Positions 27,424-37,646 of a stretch of 64,000 nt of DNA are shown piece after piece (position 1 is the stretch's first letter; every line of letters begins with the position of its first letter). The DNA comes from Cohaesibacter celericrescens (GTDB taxonomy: Bacteria; Pseudomonadota; Alphaproteobacteria; Rhizobiales; Cohaesibacteraceae): contig NZ_PKUQ01000042.1 of NCBI RefSeq assembly GCF_002866925.1, forward strand, positions 124,001 through 188,000, given 5' to 3'. A program made the translations under genes and the position numbers. Below the pieces are notes generated by a model. That model made no database searches, was not told the origin of the DNA, and saw nothing but the letters and a program-made list of their open reading frames with translations.

Positions 27424-28815
27424 ATGGCTGATTATGTCGTTAAAGATTTGTCCCTGGCCGATTGGGGACGCAAAGAAATTAAAATTGCTGAAACAGAAAT
27501 GCCTGGTCTCATGCAGACCCGTGAAGAATTTGGCGCAGCACAGCCATTGAAGGGCGCACGGATCACCGGCTCTCTGCATATGACCATTCAGACTGCTGTT
27601 CTGATCGAAACTTTGCAGGCACTGGGCGCTGAAGTGCGTTGGGCGACTTGTAACATTTTCTCCACTCAGGACCATGCCGCTGCGGCGATCGCTGTGACCG
27701 GCACCCCGATTTACGCAATCAAAGGGGAAAGCCTTGAAGACTATTGGTCCTATGTCGACCGCATTTTTGATTGGCCAGATGGAGAAGGTCCGAACCTGAT
27801 TCTCGATGATGGCGGTGATGCAACAATGTATATCCTTCTCGGCGCAAAAGTTGATGCTGGCGAAGATGTCCTGCAAAACCCTGAGAATGAAGAAGAAGAA
27901 GTGGTCAAAGCGCAGATTTACAAACGCGCCAAGGCAACACCGGGTTGGTTCACCAAAATCCGCGACGGCATTCTAGGGGTTTCTGAAGAAACCACCACCG
28001 GTGTGCACCGTCTGTATCATCTGGCAAAAGCGGGCGACTTGCCTTTCCCTGCGATTAACGTCAATGACTCGGTCACCAAATCCAAATTCGACAACCTGTA
28101 TGGTTGCCGTGAGTCTCTGGTTGATGGCATCAAGCGCGCCACTGACGTGATGATTTCAGGTAAAGTTGCTGTAGTTGCCGGTTTTGGTGACGTGGGCAAA
28201 GGTTCTGCTGAATCTCTGCGCTCGCAAGGTGCTCGCGTGATCGTCACCGAGATCGATCCCATCTGTGCACTGCAAGCCTCCATGCAAGGCTATGAAGTCA
28301 CGACCATGGAAGATGCTGTGCCGCAAGGTGATATCTTTGTGACCACCACAGGCAACAAAGACGTTCTGACCATTGAGCACATGCGTGGCATGAAAGATCG
28401 TGCCATCGTTTGTAACATTGGTCACTTTGACAGTGAGATCCAGATTGGCGCTTTGAAAAACCTGACTTGGCACAATGTGAAACCTCAGGTGGATGAAGTC
28501 GAATTCCCGGATGGCAAACGGATTATCGTTTTGGCCGAAGGTCGTTTGGTGAACCTTGGTTGCGCCACGGGTCACCCATCCTTCGTGATGTCTGCAAGCT
28601 TCACCAACCAGACACTGGCCCAGATGGAATTGTGGTCCAACCACGCCAGCTATGGCAAAGACGTTTACGTGCTGCCAAAAGCACTCGACGAGAAGGTTGC
28701 GATGCTGCATTTGGAGAAACTCGGGGTCAAATTGACCACTCTGAGCAAAGAACAAGCCGATTATATCGGTGTGCCTGTGGAAGGACCGTTCAAACCAGAG
28801 CACTATCGCTACTAG
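27424..28815 (+). CDS. ahcY: Adenosylhomocysteinase (S-adenosyl-L-homocysteine hydrolase)
   Basis: The start at 27424 ([21 protein letters not shown] ribosome-binding site) gives 463 residues, the bacterial length with the internal insertion. The enzyme splits SAH to adenosine and homocysteine with bound NAD and clears the by-product of methylation. Visible motifs are the NAD-binding [13 protein letters not shown], the [17 protein letters not shown] active-site region, and the C-terminal PEHYRY tail. It is followed by a strong terminator and, in the order known from Rhizobiales, by divL. Upstream is a palindrome likely to bind its regulator. Confidence 0.98.
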   Translation: MADYVVKDLSLADWGRKEIKIAETEMPGLMQTREEFGAAQPLKGARITGSLHMTIQTAVLIETLQALGAEVRWATCNIFSTQDHAAAAIAVTGTPIYAIKGESLEDYWSYVDRIFDWPDGEGPNLILDDGGDATMYILLGAKVDAGEDVLQNPENEEEEVVKAQIYKRAKATPGWFTKIRDGILGVSEETTTGVHRLYHLAKAGDLPFPAINVNDSVTKSKFDNLYGCRESLVDGIKRATDVMISGKVAVVAGFGDVGKGSAESLRSQGARVIVTEIDPICALQASMQGYEVTTMEDAVPQGDIFVTTTGNKDVLTIEHMRGMKDRAIVCNIGHFDSEIQIGALKNLTWHNVKPQVDEVEFPDGKRIIVLAEGRLVNLGCATGHPSFVMSASFTNQTLAQMELWSNHASYGKDVYVLPKALDEKVAMLHLEKLGVKLTTLSKEQADYIGVPVEGPFKPEHYRY

Positions 28816-28890
28816 GTGAAAAATTAATGTTTCGTTAAGGAATGGCGGTTTTACAATAGGTTGGACCGCACTGACCTTTCATTTGAAATG

Positions 28891-28929
28891 AATACGCCCT
28901 GTTCCATATCGAACAGGGCGTATTTTTTT
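28891..28929 (+). terminator. Terminator of ahcY
   Basis: A 14-bp perfect stem (AATACGCCCTGTTC / GAACAGGGCGTATT) with a six-base loop runs into seven T. Confidence 0.95.
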
Positions 28930-29316
28930 GCGCAATTTTCTATCTGGACTCTTCAGCCGGAGTCCCCAAGAGGGTAATGTTAAGTGATTCGGTCAGGATC
29001 GGAAGAGGCCCCGGTCCTGATCGACAAAGTGCGTACCCAAACTGTATCTGTTGCGTTGTGTCGAAGGCATATCCCCGATCATTCTAATCGGGGGAGCGTG
29101 AGAGGAGTCTGTCTCGTGAGGCGGCTCATTGCACGCAGTGACAACAGGTGCGGAATGCTTACGACAAAACTAGAATTTGGATCAGGCTATCTGGTTCAGA
29201 GTATCTCGTTTGGTCATGGTGACCGACAGGTGCTCAAATAACTTTGAGTGATCAAGCAAGCGAGACCGGATAAAATCCATCTTTCTACTTGAAGCAGCGG
29301 CGAAAGGACGAACAAG
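28930..29316. other. Structured intergenic region upstream of divL
   Basis: Two hairpins stand out: GGTCAGGATCGG with CCGGTCCTGATC (28991-29022, with two G-T pairs) and CCCCGAT with ATCGGGG (29073-29093). The region is richer in G and C than typical leaders here. It may be a long divL leader or an unrecognised small RNA. An 85-codon frame at 28984-29241 has no supporting ribosome-binding site. Confidence 0.4.
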
Positions 29317-31974
29317 ATGCCGAAAAACGGCCTGTTCGGAGACACCAAAAAAAAATATTGTCTCACTTCATCCAAGACCTGTCTCTCCAAAGCAGGTCGA
29401 TCAATCCTGTCTTTGCAGGCAGTGTTTTTGAGCAGCATTTTTTGTGTAATCAGTTACGCTGCATCTGCACAAAATGCTACCGTTGATCTGGTTGGCGACA
29501 GCACGCCGGCCATCGGTTCCGAAGAATCCCTGCTTCCTATGATCCCTGACATCCCGCTCGATTTGGCCCCCGCATTCACCGCCCCCTTGCCCGGAGAATT
29601 GGCCATGAGTGAATTGCTTATCCTGTCCTTATTTTGTGCTCTTATTATATTTTCTTTGCTTACCGGCTGGGCCTTTATGCGCGAAAAACGCCGCGGGCGT
29701 GGGTATTTGCTGGCAGCCAATACGGCGCTGCAAACGTTACAAGCCCGCCTGGATCAATCCGAGAGTCTCCTCAACGCCTCAGACCAATTGATGGTGATTT
29801 GGAATGGTCCTTCGTCGACCCCCGAAATCAGTGGCAGTTTGGCGAATGAGGGTGATCAATTGCCTCAAGGCACAGGCATTCTGGCTTTTGGTAACTGGCT
29901 TCATATCGAATGTGCCCAACAGGTGGAGCAGGCTATTGATATGCTGCGGACCACCGGTCAACGCTTTGTATTAAACGCAGAGACCCTAAGCGGGGGCTTT
30001 GTTGAAATAAAAGGATCTGTGTCTGGCTCTCGTGCACTGATGCAACTGCGCATTCTACAGGGTGATGATCAAGATCGCGCACGCCTGACCTATGAAGCCA
30101 ATCGTCAAGCCAACGAACTGGCGCGCCTCAAGCATTTGCTAGATGCCGTGCCAATGCCGATCTGGTCTCGCGATGATGAAGGCAGACTAAGCTGGATCAA
30201 CCAAGCCTACAGTCAGGCTGTCGAAGGAGAAAGCATTGACGCCGTCCTGCAGTCACAAATAGAATTGCTTGATCAACGCGGTCGGGACGCCATGCAGCAA
30301 GCACAAAGTTTACATGCAGACGATGACGTAACCGTCAGCCGCCAACCTGTTATCGTTGCAGGCAAACGACAGATTTTCGACATTGTCGATATAGATGCCC
30401 AATCCGGTACTGTTGGCATTGCCACTGATGCTTCTGAAGTTGAAGCCGCTGAAAAAGCGCTCGAACGCATGCAGGCCTTTCACGCCAACACGATGGATCA
30501 ACTGACAACACCGGTCGCCATTTTTGATTCAACACAACAGCTGCAATATTTTAACGCAGCCTATAGTGCGCAGTTCAAGCTGGACCCATCCTTCTTGGAG
30601 TCCCACCCTCAGGAAAGCGCCATTCTTGATCGACTAAGAACCAACCGCAGCTTGCCCGAGCAGGCCGACTATCAAAGCTGGAAGGCGGACTTCATGTCCT
30701 CCTACCGCGATGTCGATGCAAAGGAACATTGGTGGTATCTGCCTGACGGTCAATCTCTGCGGGTTATTTCTGCGCCCAATCCAGATGGCGGCGTTACCTA
30801 TTTGTTTGAGAATGTAACAGAACGCCTCGACCTTGAAAAACGCTACAATGCCCTTATTCGCATGCAAAGCGAAACGCTCGATCATCTCAATGATGGTGTG
30901 GTCGTATTCGGCACCGACGGCCGCATGCGCGTCTCCAACCCAGCTTTCACACGCCTTTGGGATATACCCAGCGACCTATTAAAAGACCAGCCCCATGTTG
31001 CCGCTGTCGTGGAATGGTGTCGGCGCAAATTTGGCGACGAAACCGTTTGGTCCAAACTGAAGGGCAGCGTTGTGGGGCTTGAAGACAAACGTGAAGGCGT
31101 GGTTGGACAGATGGAATGCCTCGACGGCAGATTCCTTGATTATGCCGCGATCCCTCTGCCTGATGGCGCGACGATGATCACCTTTGTCGATGTGACTGAT
31201 AATGTGACGGTTGAGCGTGGATTGCAAGATCGCAACGAAGCCCTGCTTGCTGCAGATCAACTGAAAAACACCTTCATCCAGCATGTTTCCTATGAGCTCA
31301 GATCACCGCTGACCAACATTATCGGGTTTACCGAATTGTTGACCAGCGAGGCCTTTGGATCTCTTAATGATCGACAGCGCGAATATACAGACCATATCAT
31401 GACCTCCAGCTCTTCATTGCTGGCCATTGTTAATGACATTCTCGATCTGGCCACGATTGACGCGGGGATTATGGCGCTAGAACTGGGGCAAGTGGATCCG
31501 GTGGATTCAATCCGCGCCGCTGCAGAAGGGCTGCAAGACCGCCTGACAGAGAAAGACATTCGCCTCGATATTTCCGTCGCCGAGAATATGGGCGAGTTTG
31601 TTGGAGATCAAAAACGTGTGCGTCAGGTGTTGTTCAATCTGATTTCCAATGCCATCGCCTTTTCAGACGAAAAATCCGAGATTTCCATTGTCGCCGATCG
31701 CAACGACGATAGCATCAGTTTTGCGGTACAAGATCATGGCTGTGGCATGCCAGCCAGTTATCAAACGACTGCATTTGACCGCTTTGAAAGCCGCAAAGCA
31801 GGGCCAAGTCGACGCGGTGCTGGTTTGGGGTTGTCGATTGTGAAAAGCTTCGTGGAGTTGCATGGTGGTACCATCAGTGTGGAAAGCAACGAAGGCAGTG
31901 GCACCCAAGTAACCTGCGTCTTCCCCATAGAGCCCAAAACAGCTACCAATGCCAGCACTCAAGCGGCAGAATAG
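29317..31974 (+). CDS. divL: DivL-type PAS histidine-kinase homologue with Tyr in place of the phospho-acceptor His
   Basis: The 885-residue membrane protein has two N-terminal hydrophobic segments (about 28-48 and 93-115), several PAS domains (about 260-620), a dimerisation domain and an ATPase domain. The H-box reads HVSYELRSPLT, so Tyr659 replaces the usual His. The N-box Asn774, the G1 box DHGCGMP (Asp806) and the G2 box GAGLGL (834-839) are kept. In Caulobacter, DivL with this tyrosine controls CckA, and so CtrA, according to DivK. The gene lies between ahcY and tsaE, as divL does in Agrobacterium and Sinorhizobium. AAAGGA precedes the ATG. Confidence 0.9.
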   Translation: MPKNGLFGDTKKKYCLTSSKTCLSKAGRSILSLQAVFLSSIFCVISYAASAQNATVDLVGDSTPAIGSEESLLPMIPDIPLDLAPAFTAPLPGELAMSELLILSLFCALIIFSLLTGWAFMREKRRGRGYLLAANTALQTLQARLDQSESLLNASDQLMVIWNGPSSTPEISGSLANEGDQLPQGTGILAFGNWLHIECAQQVEQAIDMLRTTGQRFVLNAETLSGGFVEIKGSVSGSRALMQLRILQGDDQDRARLTYEANRQANELARLKHLLDAVPMPIWSRDDEGRLSWINQAYSQAVEGESIDAVLQSQIELLDQRGRDAMQQAQSLHADDDVTVSRQPVIVAGKRQIFDIVDIDAQSGTVGIATDASEVEAAEKALERMQAFHANTMDQLTTPVAIFDSTQQLQYFNAAYSAQFKLDPSFLESHPQESAILDRLRTNRSLPEQADYQSWKADFMSSYRDVDAKEHWWYLPDGQSLRVISAPNPDGGVTYLFENVTERLDLEKRYNALIRMQSETLDHLNDGVVVFGTDGRMRVSNPAFTRLWDIPSDLLKDQPHVAAVVEWCRRKFGDETVWSKLKGSVVGLEDKREGVVGQMECLDGRFLDYAAIPLPDGATMITFVDVTDNVTVERGLQDRNEALLAADQLKNTFIQHVSYELRSPLTNIIGFTELLTSEAFGSLNDRQREYTDHIMTSSSSLLAIVNDILDLATIDAGIMALELGQVDPVDSIRAAAEGLQDRLTEKDIRLDISVAENMGEFVGDQKRVRQVLFNLISNAIAFSDEKSEISIVADRNDDSISFAVQDHGCGMPASYQTTAFDRFESRKAGPSRRGAGLGLSIVKSFVELHGGTISVESNEGSGTQVTCVFPIEPKTATNASTQAAE

Positions 31975-32067
31975 ATATCGACACCAACCCAAAGAATGCT
32001 ATATCCAGCGGAGTCGTAATAACCGACCAATTTCAGTCTTCTTGTTTCATGCGATTTCAGGATCCCA

Positions 32068-33633
32068 ATGTCTGACCGCACACACTCTTCCCACCTCCCC
32101 GACAGTGGCTGGTCCTATTGTTTCCCACACCTCTCAGAAGCGGCCAGTTCTGCACTCGCTGCGGATATCGCCTGCCTTGTACAGCAAGGTGATATTCTGG
32201 CGCTTGATGGTGATCTTGGTCTTGGCAAAAGCACATTTGCCCGCGCACTGCTAAGGGCCCGCGCCGAAAACCCGGATCTGGAAGTGCCAAGTCCAACATT
32301 CACGCTGGTGCAAACCTATGATTTCCCCAATGAAGACGCGGATTTGGAAATCAGTCATTTCGATCTTTACCGGATCGGCGATTTTGAAGAGTTGTTCGAA
32401 ATCGGATTGGAAGACAGTTGGCAAAGTGGCTGCGCCCTGATCGAGTGGCCAGACCGCGCCGAAGAACTCCTGCCTGAACAAAGTCTTTGGTTGCGATTTG
32501 AAAATGGAGCCGACAGCCAAAGTCGCAAACTCACTTTGTTTGGCGACTGTTCATGGGGCGAGCGCTTGCAACGGATGTGCCAGAAACGACAATTGTTGAT
32601 TGATTGCGGCTGGGAAGACGGTATACGCGCACCGATCAAGGGAGACTTGTCGCCCCGCAACTATGATCGCGTGCACCGCCCCGATGAGCCCCCCAAAAAG
32701 ATATCGACGTCTGCCATTTTGATGGATATGCCCGAGCGCCAACCGGGACCGGTATTATCCGATGGACGCCTTTATGACCATGTTGCCCACCGTGTCACCA
32801 AACTGGCACCAATGATCTGCACGCGCGAAGGATTGCAGAAACTGGGGCTTAAGGTGCCTGAAGTTTATGGATTTGCCTTGCAAGAAGGTTTAGCGCTGTG
32901 GGAAGATTTTGGCGCACAGACCTTAACCGAAGGGCCGGACAAGCCTGTTGAAGAGCGGTATTTGGCCACGGTTTCTGCCTTGGCGGACCTTCATAATCAG
33001 CCATTGCCTGATGCCTTTGAGACAACAGCGGGCCGGCATGAATTGTCCCACTATGATGAGGATGCCTTTGGCGTAGAACTGGATGTGTTTGTTGATTTCT
33101 TTTGGCCACATGTCAAAATGGCCTCTTGCCCACCAGCTTTGCGAGCAGAGTTCCATCAATTGTGGCGTCCATTGCTAACCCACTTGACGGCTTCAGAACA
33201 GGTTTTGGTTCTGCGCGATGTTCAAGACCCAAATTGTTTTTGGCTTGACGTGACGACCAGAAAAGGGCCGGTTGGTTTTATCGACTTCCAGGACTGCCTT
33301 ATTGGGCCATCGGCCTATGATCTGGCTGCACTGGCGATGGATGCGCGGGTAACGATTCCGGTTCATCTCGCAGAGAAAATGGTAACCGCATACAAAAGCA
33401 AACGGGACCTGAATGCAGAGGCCAGCGCGGCGTTTGATGCAGCCTTTTGCCTATGCGCATGCCAACGCACAATGAAGAATCTGGGTGCCTTTGCTCGCGC
33501 TGCTGATCAAGCGGGCCGGCCCGACTATCTCGATCATATCCCCCGCAGTCTTGACTATCTTACCAGAGCTATGACCCATCCCCTTCTTTCGGAACTGAAA
33601 GACTGGTATGGGTCTCAGGATTTTCCCATTTAA
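32068..33633 (+). CDS. TsaE-phosphotransferase fusion (tRNA t6A ATPase + AmgK-like sugar kinase)
   Basis: The 521-residue protein joins two domains. Residues 1-160 are TsaE, the ATPase of the threonylcarbamoyl-adenosine tRNA machinery, with Walker A GDLGLGKST (48-56) and SPTFTLVQTY. Residues about 185-521 are an aminoglycoside-phosphotransferase-fold kinase like AmgK, with the metal-binding IDFQD (D406) and catalytic D384 in LRDVQDPN; the His usual two places before that Asp is Leu. AmgK phosphorylates MurNAc at C1 in peptidoglycan recycling, which fits the murU-like gene next door. The fusion is known in Rhizobiales. Confidence 0.92.
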   Translation: MSDRTHSSHLPDSGWSYCFPHLSEAASSALAADIACLVQQGDILALDGDLGLGKSTFARALLRARAENPDLEVPSPTFTLVQTYDFPNEDADLEISHFDLYRIGDFEELFEIGLEDSWQSGCALIEWPDRAEELLPEQSLWLRFENGADSQSRKLTLFGDCSWGERLQRMCQKRQLLIDCGWEDGIRAPIKGDLSPRNYDRVHRPDEPPKKISTSAILMDMPERQPGPVLSDGRLYDHVAHRVTKLAPMICTREGLQKLGLKVPEVYGFALQEGLALWEDFGAQTLTEGPDKPVEERYLATVSALADLHNQPLPDAFETTAGRHELSHYDEDAFGVELDVFVDFFWPHVKMASCPPALRAEFHQLWRPLLTHLTASEQVLVLRDVQDPNCFWLDVTTRKGPVGFIDFQDCLIGPSAYDLAALAMDARVTIPVHLAEKMVTAYKSKRDLNAEASAAFDAAFCLCACQRTMKNLGAFARAADQAGRPDYLDHIPRSLDYLTRAMTHPLLSELKDWYGSQDFPI

Positions 33634-33664
33634 CGTTTTAAAACAACACATACGGACGTCTTCC

Positions 33665-34408
33665 ATGACCATTGTCAACCGCCCTGCAACCGGAATGATC
33701 CTTGCTGCCGGATTGGGTAAACGCATGCGCCCACTTTCTGCGATCACACCAAAACCATTGATCCCTGTGGCAGGGCAAGCCATGATCGATAGGGCGTTGT
33801 CTGCCCTTGCTCTGGCGAAGGTTTCACGCACTGTAATTAATGTGCATTATCTGGCGGATTTGGTTGAAGTTCACGTTAGGAAACATGCCCACATGGATAT
33901 TGTTATTTCTGACGAACGGGAGGAACTGCTTGAGACCGGAGGGGGTATTACCAAAGCTCTGCCGATGATCGGCGAAGCCCCTTTCTATGTGCTCAATTCA
34001 GACAGTTTCTGGATGGAGGGTGCGGTTAGCAATCTCGATATTCTTGCCAACCATTGGATACCCGATGACATGGATGCCCTGTTGCTTTTGTCGCCTACCG
34101 TCCAAGCGGTTGGCTATCAGGGCAGAGGCGACTTTTTGATGGATCCATTTGGCCGCTTGCGCCGCCGTAAAGCCCACGAAGTGTCTCCATTCGTCTATAG
34201 CGGGGCCGCAATTATGCACCCTCGCCTGTTCGACGGTGCCTCCGCAACGTGCCATTCCTTAAATGTGCAATTTGACAAAGCAATCGCCGAAGACAGGCTT
34301 TATGGTGTGATCATGGATGGCACTTGGATGCATGTTGGCACTCCGTCTGCGATACCACTGGCTGAAAGAGCCATCGCCGAAAGTGCTCCGATTGGACGAT
34401 TGCCCTAA
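33665..34408 (+). CDS. Nucleotidyltransferase, MurU-like
   Basis: The start at 33665 (MTIVNRPATGMILAAG) gives 247 residues. The GT-A fold signature is AAGLGKRMRPL (14-24) with TPKPLIPV, and the metal-binding NSDSFW follows. Relatives include MurU, which makes UDP-MurNAc from MurNAc-1-phosphate, and mannose-1-phosphate guanylyltransferases. Its position directly after the AmgK-like kinase domain (31 bases) argues for the MurU role, giving a short route from recycled MurNAc back to peptidoglycan precursors. Confidence 0.88.
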   Translation: MTIVNRPATGMILAAGLGKRMRPLSAITPKPLIPVAGQAMIDRALSALALAKVSRTVINVHYLADLVEVHVRKHAHMDIVISDEREELLETGGGITKALPMIGEAPFYVLNSDSFWMEGAVSNLDILANHWIPDDMDALLLLSPTVQAVGYQGRGDFLMDPFGRLRRRKAHEVSPFVYSGAAIMHPRLFDGASATCHSLNVQFDKAIAEDRLYGVIMDGTWMHVGTPSAIPLAERAIAESAPIGRLP

Positions 34409-34467
34409 ACTGCCTTGCAGTTTAAAAGAAAGCCCCTCATAGCCCACCAACCGGAAACGAGTTTACC

Positions 34468-37400
34468 ATGCAGGATCTTGCTGAGAATGGCGCCAATACC
34501 TTCTCTATATCGCCTGCCAGCCCGTTTTTGGCGACACTGATCGATGCCCTGATTGACGGCAAGCTCGTACCGGGTTTTCGCCCGGATAACCCAAGCGATC
34601 TGGGCCGCGCTATCCTATATGTGCCAACGCGCCGCACAGCGGATGCATTGAAGGCGGGCTTTTTACCCCATTTGCAAAAACGCGGCTGGCAAAGTGTTAT
34701 TCTACCCAAAATCCATGTGATTGGTGATGTCGAAGAAGATCTTTTGCCATTGAAAGTTGCTGCGGGGGGCTCCGACGGCTTTTGGGACCTGCCCACAGCG
34801 ATGGATGGAATACAACGCCGCCTGACCATGACCAATCTGGTGCATCAATGGGCGGCCAGATATGCCCGCGACGTATTAGAGCTCACCAACAACGAACCCT
34901 TGCATGTGTCCGCGACACCAACCGATGCGGCCTATATGGCCATTGATCTGTTGGCATTGATTGACGCCGTCCACAGGGAGCGGTCCGACTGGTCATTGTT
35001 GGATGGGTTGGTGCCCGAGGATTACGGCACCTTTTGGCAAATGAGTCTGCAATTTCTCAAAATCGCGACGGAATTCTGGCCTAACCATCTCAGGGAACTG
35101 GGACTGGTCGATCCGGTTGAGCGGCGCAACGCTGTTTTGGCCGCAGAAATTCAGGCTATCCAAGCCCATGACGGCCCGATCATTGCAGCCGGATCGACCG
35201 GTTCTATTCCGGCGACGCTGGATTTTTTGTCTGCGGTTGCACGTCATCCACGCGGGGCTTTGGTGTTGCCCGGACTGGATTATCATCTTGATGAAGACAG
35301 CTGGCAGGCAATCGGGCAATTGCATCCTAAACCCGGTGATGCCAGCCCCGTTGCCGGTCACCCGCAATTCAACCTCAAGCAATTGCTGGACAGTATGGGG
35401 TTGCAACGCACTGACGTTACCGACCTGTCCGTGCTCGACCCAGCGTTCGTGACACGGGCCCAGTTGATCAGCGAAGCCTTGCGTCCAGCCGAGACAACTG
35501 AAAAATGGGGTGCTGCTTTGGCGTTACTGTCTCAGGCAGATCGCGCTGATGCCTTGCATGGAGTTGCACTTGCAGAGGCCGGCAACGAGCAGGAAGAAGC
35601 CCGTGTTGCGGCCCTTGCCTTGCGCGAAGTGCTCGAAAGGCCCGACGGACGTGCGGCTCTGGTGACGCCCGACAGGGCTTTGGCTCGCCGTGTGCTGCTG
35701 GAACTCAAACGCTGGAATATTAGAGTTGAAGACACAGCGGGCATGCCACTGGCCGAAACGCCGCCTGCCCTGTTGTTGCGCCTGATGGTGGAATGTCTGG
35801 TCAAACAATATGATCCGGTTCTGTTACTGGCGCTGCTCAAGCATCCTTTGGCTTCCTTCGGTATGCCTCGCGCCGATGTGCGACGAGCTGCCCGTTTTCT
35901 TGAAGTGAATGTCTTACGTGGACCGCGATTGGGCGCAGGCCTGCTACCACTGCAGCATGAATTGGCGCGTCAGATGACGGTGGCGCAGGAGAAGGCCCAA
36001 AAGAGGGCCAAAGACGGGATATCCGACGATTTTCCCGAAAGCTTACCAGAGGCATGGCTCGAAAACTGGCAACTCGCTGTGCAATTACTTGACCGACTGG
36101 GCGAAGCCATCAAGCCAGTAGAAACCTTATTTGAGGAAGATGACGCCTCGACATTCGGCGCGTGGATCAACGCAGTGATTACAGCACTGGAAGCGGTGGC
36201 AGCAAACAGAGAAGGTATGCCCGATCGGCTTTATGATGAAGCGGCAGGACGCTCCTTGCAAGCCTTCTTTGATCGCGCCAGTCAGGCAGGTGAAGGCATG
36301 ATGAGCCTCGACGCCAGTGATGTCGCGCCGTTTTTGGTGGCCATGATGTCCGGCGAAACTGTACTGTCCCATGGAGATGGCGATCCGCGCTTGCAATTAC
36401 TCGGCACATTGGAAGCGCGGCTTTTGGATGTGGATCGGGTGGTAATTGGTGGCCTCAACGAAGGCTCCTGGCCTGCAGACACCAAAACAGATGCGTGGTT
36501 ATCGCGCCCTATGCGAGCAGGCATGAAGCTGGAACCGCCAGAGCGCAGGATTGGACTTGCTGCGCATGACTTTGCCCAAGCCATGGGGCGCAATGAAGTT
36601 GTGTTGATCCGGGCCTTGAAAATGGGTGGGCAACCCAGCGTTCCAAGCCGCTGGCTTCAACGACTAGAGGCCGTTGCCGGAGATCAGGCCCGCACAGAGA
36701 TGAAGGATCGAGGCCGCCAATATACCCAATGGGCACGCCAGCTGGATGCACCCGAACGCCTGCTCACTTTGGATCGCCCCGCCCCGGTACCTCCATTGGA
36801 GGCAAGGCCTCGCAACCTGTCAGTCACCGAAATTGAAACTTGGGTGCGAGATCCTTATGCGCTTTATGCCAAACATGTGCTGAACCTTCGTCGACTGGAC
36901 GCCATCGGTACAGCCCCCGGCGGGGCGGAAAAAGGCTCTATCATTCATGATATTCTGGGCCGCTTCACGCAGGAATGGCAGGGCCCCTTTGACGATAGCG
37001 CCGTTACACGGCTATTGGAAATGGGCCACGAGGCCTTTCAACAATATGAGAATTTCCCCGATTTATTGGCCTTTTGGTGGCCCCGTTTTGAACGCATTGC
37101 CCACTGGTTCATAGTGGAGTGGGAAGCCCCACAAGCCCACAAAGTAGCTGGTCGTTATGCGGAGATTTCTGGCTCTATCACCCTGCCGGTGCGTGGAGGG
37201 GATTTCATCCTGCGTGGGCGTGCTGACCGGTTGGATATCATGGTCGATGACAGCCTGTCTGTGATCGACTTCAAAACCGGCATGCCGCCAAGTGCCAAAC
37301 AAGTGTTGCCCGGCTTTGCACCACAATTGGCACTTGAAGGCTACATGGCCAAGAAGGGTGGTTTCAAGGACATCCCGAAGGGCATTGAAGTGAGCAATAT

Positions 37401-37644
37401 GGCTTGGATTCGCCTGTCTGGCGGGCGTAAAGCGGGCGAAGTGAAAACCGGCGTAGAAAAAGACTATGCAGCGGAAGACATAGTAGATCTGATCGGCCAG
37501 CGTTTACTGGCCTTGATCACCGCCTATGACGATCCGGCCAAAGGATATCCTTCCCGCGCTCGACCGATGTTTGAACGGTTTGAGAATCCTTATGACCATT
37601 TGGCGCGTGTGAAGGAATGGTCCCTTCACGGCGAGGAGGAATAA
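34468..37644 (+). CDS. addB: Double-strand break repair protein AddB
   Basis: The 1058-residue subunit is of the alphaproteobacterial AddB type. It has a helicase-like N-terminal fold without a usable Walker A and a C-terminal RecB-family nuclease domain with GRADRLDIMVDDSLSVIDFKTG-type residues (Asp934 and Lys936 of the D-x-K motif). AddAB resects double-strand ends up to a Chi-like site for RecA. It stops two bases before the addA start, so the subunits are co-translated. Confidence 0.95.
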   Translation: MQDLAENGANTFSISPASPFLATLIDALIDGKLVPGFRPDNPSDLGRAILYVPTRRTADALKAGFLPHLQKRGWQSVILPKIHVIGDVEEDLLPLKVAAGGSDGFWDLPTAMDGIQRRLTMTNLVHQWAARYARDVLELTNNEPLHVSATPTDAAYMAIDLLALIDAVHRERSDWSLLDGLVPEDYGTFWQMSLQFLKIATEFWPNHLRELGLVDPVERRNAVLAAEIQAIQAHDGPIIAAGSTGSIPATLDFLSAVARHPRGALVLPGLDYHLDEDSWQAIGQLHPKPGDASPVAGHPQFNLKQLLDSMGLQRTDVTDLSVLDPAFVTRAQLISEALRPAETTEKWGAALALLSQADRADALHGVALAEAGNEQEEARVAALALREVLERPDGRAALVTPDRALARRVLLELKRWNIRVEDTAGMPLAETPPALLLRLMVECLVKQYDPVLLLALLKHPLASFGMPRADVRRAARFLEVNVLRGPRLGAGLLPLQHELARQMTVAQEKAQKRAKDGISDDFPESLPEAWLENWQLAVQLLDRLGEAIKPVETLFEEDDASTFGAWINAVITALEAVAANREGMPDRLYDEAAGRSLQAFFDRASQAGEGMMSLDASDVAPFLVAMMSGETVLSHGDGDPRLQLLGTLEARLLDVDRVVIGGLNEGSWPADTKTDAWLSRPMRAGMKLEPPERRIGLAAHDFAQAMGRNEVVLIRALKMGGQPSVPSRWLQRLEAVAGDQARTEMKDRGRQYTQWARQLDAPERLLTLDRPAPVPPLEARPRNLSVTEIETWVRDPYALYAKHVLNLRRLDAIGTAPGGAEKGSIIHDILGRFTQEWQGPFDDSAVTRLLEMGHEAFQQYENFPDLLAFWWPRFERIAHWFIVEWEAPQAHKVAGRYAEISGSITLPVRGGDFILRGRADRLDIMVDDSLSVIDFKTGMPPSAKQVLPGFAPQLALEGYMAKKGGFKDIPKGIEVSNMAWIRLSGGRKAGEVKTGVEKDYAAEDIVDLIGQRLLALITAYDDPAKGYPSRARPMFERFENPYDHLARVKEWSLHGEEE

Positions 37645-37646
37645 GC

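Noticed and set aside
28991..29022. Signal recognition particle RNA
   Set aside because: The hairpin has a GTCAGG...GGAAG look, but it lacks the asymmetric loop and GCAGCC side of the SRP domain.
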